Below, piece by piece: positions 61,254 through 64,000 of a DNA stretch of 64,000 nucleotides. Numbering within the stretch: position 1 is the first letter of the stretch; each line of letters starts with the position of its first letter. The DNA comes from Paenibacillus tianjinensis (GTDB lineage Bacteria; Bacillota; Bacilli; Paenibacillales; Paenibacillaceae), in contig NZ_CP070969.1 in the NCBI RefSeq assembly GCF_017086365.1, positions 2,418,001-2,482,000 on the forward strand, given 5' to 3'. A model generated the notes under the pieces. That model did no database searches, was not told the origin of the DNA, and worked only from the letters and a program-made list of their open reading frames with translations. The translations under genes were made by a program, and so were the position numbers.

Positions 61254-62447
61254 ATGGAAGAAGGGAATGGAAGCGATATGGAGAATACGCTATTAGAACA
61301 GCTGCTTCCGGATATGGTCGCTTGGCGACGCCATCTGCACATGCATCCGGAGCTGTCTTATCAGGAGAAAGAGACATCAGCTTATGTAGCCGCCCGATTG
61401 GATGAATTCGGTATTGAAGTCATACGGAGCAGTGCCGGCTTCGGTCTGACCGGGATTCTTAAGGGGGACAAGCCGGGAAAGACGGTAGTCCTGCGCGCCG
61501 ATATGGATGCACTGAATATTACTGAAGAGAGCGGAAGCGAATATGCTTCGCAGAACCATGGGGTTATGCATGCCTGTGGGCATGACGGACATACAGCGAT
61601 GCTGCTTGCAGCAGCTTCCTATTACAGCACCCGGCGTGCGGAGCTCCGGGGGGAGCTGCGCTTCCTGTTCCAGCCTGCTGAGGAAATCTGCCCTGGCGGA
61701 GCAAAGGACATGATTGCCGAAGGGGTGCTTGAGGGGGCAGATGCAGTTTATGGCCTGCACCTGTGGACACCGCTGCCGCTCGGTACGATCGGCAGTGCGC
61801 CGGGACCGCTGATGGCTTCGGCGGATGAGTTTTTTATTGATATCACCGGTAAAGGCGGACATGGCGGCATCCCTCACCGCACGGTAGACAGTATAGTAGC
61901 TGCAGCGGCGCTTGTAACCCAGCTGCAGACGATCGTCAGCCGCAATGTTGATCCGCTGAAGCCTGCCGTTCTGAGTGTGGGAACGATCCAGGGCGGATCT
62001 GCACAGAATATTATTGCCGAACGGTGCCGGATTACAGGTACGGTCCGGGCTTTTGATGAGGAGACCCGTTATTTGATCCGCCGAAGAATCGAAGAAATGG
62101 CGGTTTCTGTAGCTGCGGTATACGGGGCAGAAGCGAACGTGGATTATATGATGGGGTACCCGCCGCTCGTCAATGACGAAGCAGAGTTCAACAGATTTTT
62201 CCGTGTTGCTCCAGAAGCTCTTGGAGACTCCATAAATGTGATCCGGATGGAGAAGATTATGCCGGCTGAAGATTTTGCCTATTATGTCAAGGAGATTCCT
62301 GGCTGCTTTATTTTTGTGGGGGCCGGCAATCCGGACAAAAATGCGGTATATCCGCATCATCACAGCAAATTCGATTTCGATGAGGATGCAATGCTGCATG
62401 GTGTGAAGCTGCTGGTAGCACTGGCTGAATCCTGTCTTCATGAGTAA
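61254..62447 (+). CDS. M20-family amidohydrolase (amino-acid hydrolase/peptidase)
   Basis: A 397-residue zinc amidohydrolase of the M20D group, which removes acyl groups from amino acids or peptides. WRRHLHMHPELSYQEKETSA, VVLRADMDALNITEE, HGVMHACGHDGHTAMLLAAA (metal ligands), LFQPAEEICPGGAKDMI and MPAEDFAYYVKEIPG are all intact. The dimerisation domain (GKGGHGGIPHRTVDSI) is present. The ATG at 61254 has GGAG six bases upstream; an ATG at 61278 and an earlier start at 61200 are possible. The substrate is unknown. Confidence 0.93.
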   Translation: MEEGNGSDMENTLLEQLLPDMVAWRRHLHMHPELSYQEKETSAYVAARLDEFGIEVIRSSAGFGLTGILKGDKPGKTVVLRADMDALNITEESGSEYASQNHGVMHACGHDGHTAMLLAAASYYSTRRAELRGELRFLFQPAEEICPGGAKDMIAEGVLEGADAVYGLHLWTPLPLGTIGSAPGPLMASADEFFIDITGKGGHGGIPHRTVDSIVAAAALVTQLQTIVSRNVDPLKPAVLSVGTIQGGSAQNIIAERCRITGTVRAFDEETRYLIRRRIEEMAVSVAAVYGAEANVDYMMGYPPLVNDEAEFNRFFRVAPEALGDSINVIRMEKIMPAEDFAYYVKEIPGCFIFVGAGNPDKNAVYPHHHSKFDFDEDAMLHGVKLLVALAESCLHE

Positions 62448-62483
62448 TTCGTATTCTTGACGCATAAAGAGCATCGTTCGGGG

Positions 62484-62529
62484 AGAACCTACTTCCGTAG
62501 ATTACTGAGCAGACAGGAGGTTCTTTTTT
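62484..62529 (+). terminator. Terminator that overlaps the start of the next gene
   Basis: AGAACCT (62484-62490) pairs with AGGTTCT (62518-62524), followed by a T-run that runs into the TTG start. The AGGAGG ribosome site of the CBS gene (62515-62520) lies in and beside the stem, so the same RNA could stop transcription or hide the ribosome site. Confidence 0.5.
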
Positions 62530-62959
62530 GAAAACAGTCCAGGAAGTAATGACAACACAGCCTGCAGTAGTGACGCTGCAAGACAATATTTATGAGGTTG
62601 CCGTCAAAATGAGAGATTTTGATACGGGATTCATTCCTGTAGTTGATTCAGAGACGGGTAGAAAGCTCATTGGTGTGATAACGGACCGTGACCTGGTGCT
62701 TAGAGGATATGCAAACAAGCACTCAGGCTCTACCTCCGTTGAGACGGTCATGAGTAAACCGGTGACCTCGATTGCAGAGAGTGCATCTGTAGATGAAGCG
62801 GCTGAAATTATGGCCTCCGGACAGATCCGCCGCCTGCCGGTAACACGTGATAACAAACTGATCGGTATCGTATCGCTTGGCGATCTGGCCGTGAAGCGTA
62901 TCTTCGCAGATGAAGCGGGAGAAGCGCTGAGCGAAATTTCGCAACAACAGCTGCATTGA
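62528..62959 (+). CDS. CBS-domain protein
   Basis: A 143-residue protein made of two CBS domains: MTTQPAVVTLQDNIYEVAVK then VDSETGRKLIGVITDRDLVL, and MSKPVTSIAESASVDEAAEI then RLPVTRDNKLIGIVSLGDLA. CBS pairs bind adenosine nucleotides and act as energy or redox sensors; no effector domain is attached. TTG at 62528 follows AGGAGG by eight bases. The preceding terminator-like stem covers this region. Confidence 0.92.
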   Translation: MKTVQEVMTTQPAVVTLQDNIYEVAVKMRDFDTGFIPVVDSETGRKLIGVITDRDLVLRGYANKHSGSTSVETVMSKPVTSIAESASVDEAAEIMASGQIRRLPVTRDNKLIGIVSLGDLAVKRIFADEAGEALSEISQQQLH

Positions 62960-62973
62960 ATAAGCAAACAGGG

Positions 62974-63010
62974 AAGCTCATGTCCGCATTCGTGCGGAGG
63001 TGGGCTTTTT
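62974..63010 (+). terminator. Terminator of the CBS gene
   Basis: AAGCTCATGTCCGCA / TGCGGAGGTGGGCTT, imperfect stem followed by TTTTT. Confidence 0.7.
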
Positions 63011-63080
63011 CCTGCTTTATTCTGACTGGAAATCATACAGATCTGACAGCTTGTAATGTTAAAAGACAGGAGGGGACCCT

Positions 63081-64000
63081 ATGACTGGGACAGGGTCATG
63101 CATTATCCGCAAAGACAAAACAATCCTGCTGGAATGCGGCCATCCGGAATTTGAAGCGGCGAGAACGGCACTTGCTGATTACGCCGAGCTTGTGAAAAGT
63201 CTTCCTGCCTACCACACCTACCGGATCACACCTCTGTCGTTATGGAACGCAGCATCCGGCGGAAGGACAGCTGAAGAGATTATTGCCAGCCTCCAGGGAT
63301 TGTCCCGATGGGGGACACCGGCCGGGCTGGAGGAAGAAATCCGCAGGCTTATTTCCCGGTATGGAAGATTGGAGCTACATGCCCATGTGACGGACAACCG
63401 GCTCATGATTCTTCGCACAGATTTGCCTGCTTTGCTAGATGAGCTGGGAGAATTTCTGGTGCTTAGCGGGCTCCAGTTGAACAGATCCGGGCTCATGGAA
63501 TGTGAATGTCCTGCGGTGAATCGGGGACTGCTGAAGCAGGAACTGACCAGACTCGGATATCCTGTAATCGACATGGCAGGCTACCGGGAAGGCCAGAGAC
63601 TGAACCTTGCCTGGAAGGAAAAAGAATTCCATGAAGGTGCTTCTAAAGCAGAGGTCTTCGGGCTTCGGGATTACCAGTGGGAAGCAGTCCGCCTATTTCA
63701 TGGCAGTGGCGGCAGCGGTGTTGTTGTCCTGCCCTGCGGGGCAGGCAAGACGGTGGTCGGACTTGCCGTGCTGGAGAAGCTGCAATGCGAAACGCTGATC
63801 CTCACTTCGAGTACAACATCTGTGGGACAATGGCGGGAAGAACTGCTGCAGCGGACGAATCTGGAGGAAGAGGAAATCGGGGAATATACCGGTGAACGCA
63901 GGGAAGTGCGGCCTGTCACACTAGCTACTTATCAGATGCTGACACACCGGAGCTCTAAGGGCGGTCCGTTTGTTCATATGAACCTGTTCAAGGAGCGTAA
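63081..64000 (+). CDS. XPB/Rad25-type DNA helicase (3' partial)
   Basis: A long open frame that runs off the window end, so its last part is missing. The visible 306 residues have an N-terminal helicase-associated domain (PEFEAARTALADYAELVKSL, TPLSLWNAASGGRTAEEIIA), then the ATP-binding core: Q-like LRDYQWEAVRLF, Walker A LPCGAGKTVVGLAV, and motif Ia-type LTSSTTSVGQWREELL. It fits the XPB family of DNA repair helicases. The start ATG at 63081 follows AGGAGGGG. Preceded by the CBS gene terminator. Confidence 0.9.
   Translation, partial: MTGTGSCIIRKDKTILLECGHPEFEAARTALADYAELVKSLPAYHTYRITPLSLWNAASGGRTAEEIIASLQGLSRWGTPAGLEEEIRRLISRYGRLELHAHVTDNRLMILRTDLPALLDELGEFLVLSGLQLNRSGLMECECPAVNRGLLKQELTRLGYPVIDMAGYREGQRLNLAWKEKEFHEGASKAEVFGLRDYQWEAVRLFHGSGGSGVVVLPCGAGKTVVGLAVLEKLQCETLILTSSTTSVGQWREELLQRTNLEEEEIGEYTGERREVRPVTLATYQMLTHRSSKGGPFVHMNLFKER

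Noticed and set aside
61377..62474. A 365-residue frame antisense to the amidohydrolase
   Set aside because: The sense frame has all M20 motifs; the antisense protein has none and no ribosome site.

Overview
The window looks like chromosomal DNA of a spore-forming Firmicute, most likely Paenibacillus or a close relative. The reasons are GC content near 50%, strong AGGAGG-type ribosome sites with frequent TTG and GTG starts, a ccpA-acuA-acsA neighbourhood, a T-box in front of tyrS, a stand-alone rpsD with a long leader, GlnR/TnrA-type and cre-type sites, and typical Bacillales families (YlaN, YugN-like, DUF3231, DUF3892, DUF1292, CBO0543). The genus is inferred from gene content, not proven.

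Layout. 0-2.4 kb: end of cheB, a YitT-type membrane protein and a DUF3231 protein. 2.4-9.4 kb: plant-polysaccharide use, with an AraC regulator divergent from a GH127 beta-L-arabinofuranosidase, then a cellobiose phosphorylase under a LacI regulator with two matching operators. 9.5-16.5 kb: acetyltransferases, a Nudix enzyme, the 5-oxoprolinase operon pxpBCA, and glnK-amt with a GlnR/TnrA box upstream of the amt promoter. 16.5-19.9 kb: an AT-richer, gene-poor accessory stretch holding two tiny membrane-peptide ORFs, a decayed phage-type DUF5131 fragment, an unclassified 150-residue protein, a CBO0543 membrane protein, one tRNA-Val(GAC) and a shortened P-loop kinase. 20-33 kb: cupin/Nudix pair, small lipoprotein, GNAT, MBL hydrolase, DUF1292, arginine/lysine decarboxylase-type enzyme, MFS transporter, gnd, aroK, rhodanese, an atypical aroA and a CoA-binding protein. 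33-38 kb: a frameshifted nuclease-wHTH gene, a cluster of about 21-bp inverted repeats plus a 9-bp tandem repeat, then a PTS EIICBA-EI operon.

38-46 kb: an ECF sigma factor with its DUF4179 partner, a DJ-1/PfpI protein, a zinc-ribbon protein, ccpA, mtnN, and divergent acuA/acsA with a cre-like site. 46-52 kb: class A PBP with a Gly/Asn/Ala tail, T-box-tyrS, a GNAT and rpsD with a leader. 52-64 kb: GAF-GGDEF cyclase, lipoprotein, M29 aminopeptidase, an HPr-like protein without the catalytic His, ylaN, cax, an Asp23 protein, yugN-like and ftsW, an M20 amidohydrolase, a CBS protein and the start of an XPB-type helicase cut by the window end.

Carbon control is the common thread: CcpA, a PTS pair, a Ser46-type HPr-like protein lacking His15, acsA with its acetyltransferase AcuA, and inducible sugar hydrolase/phosphorylase loci. 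The most unusual signals are the HPr-like protein, the two tiny ORFs, the repeat cluster at 33.9-34.1 kb, the frameshifted nuclease, the divergent EPSP synthase and the terminator that overlaps the CBS-protein start.
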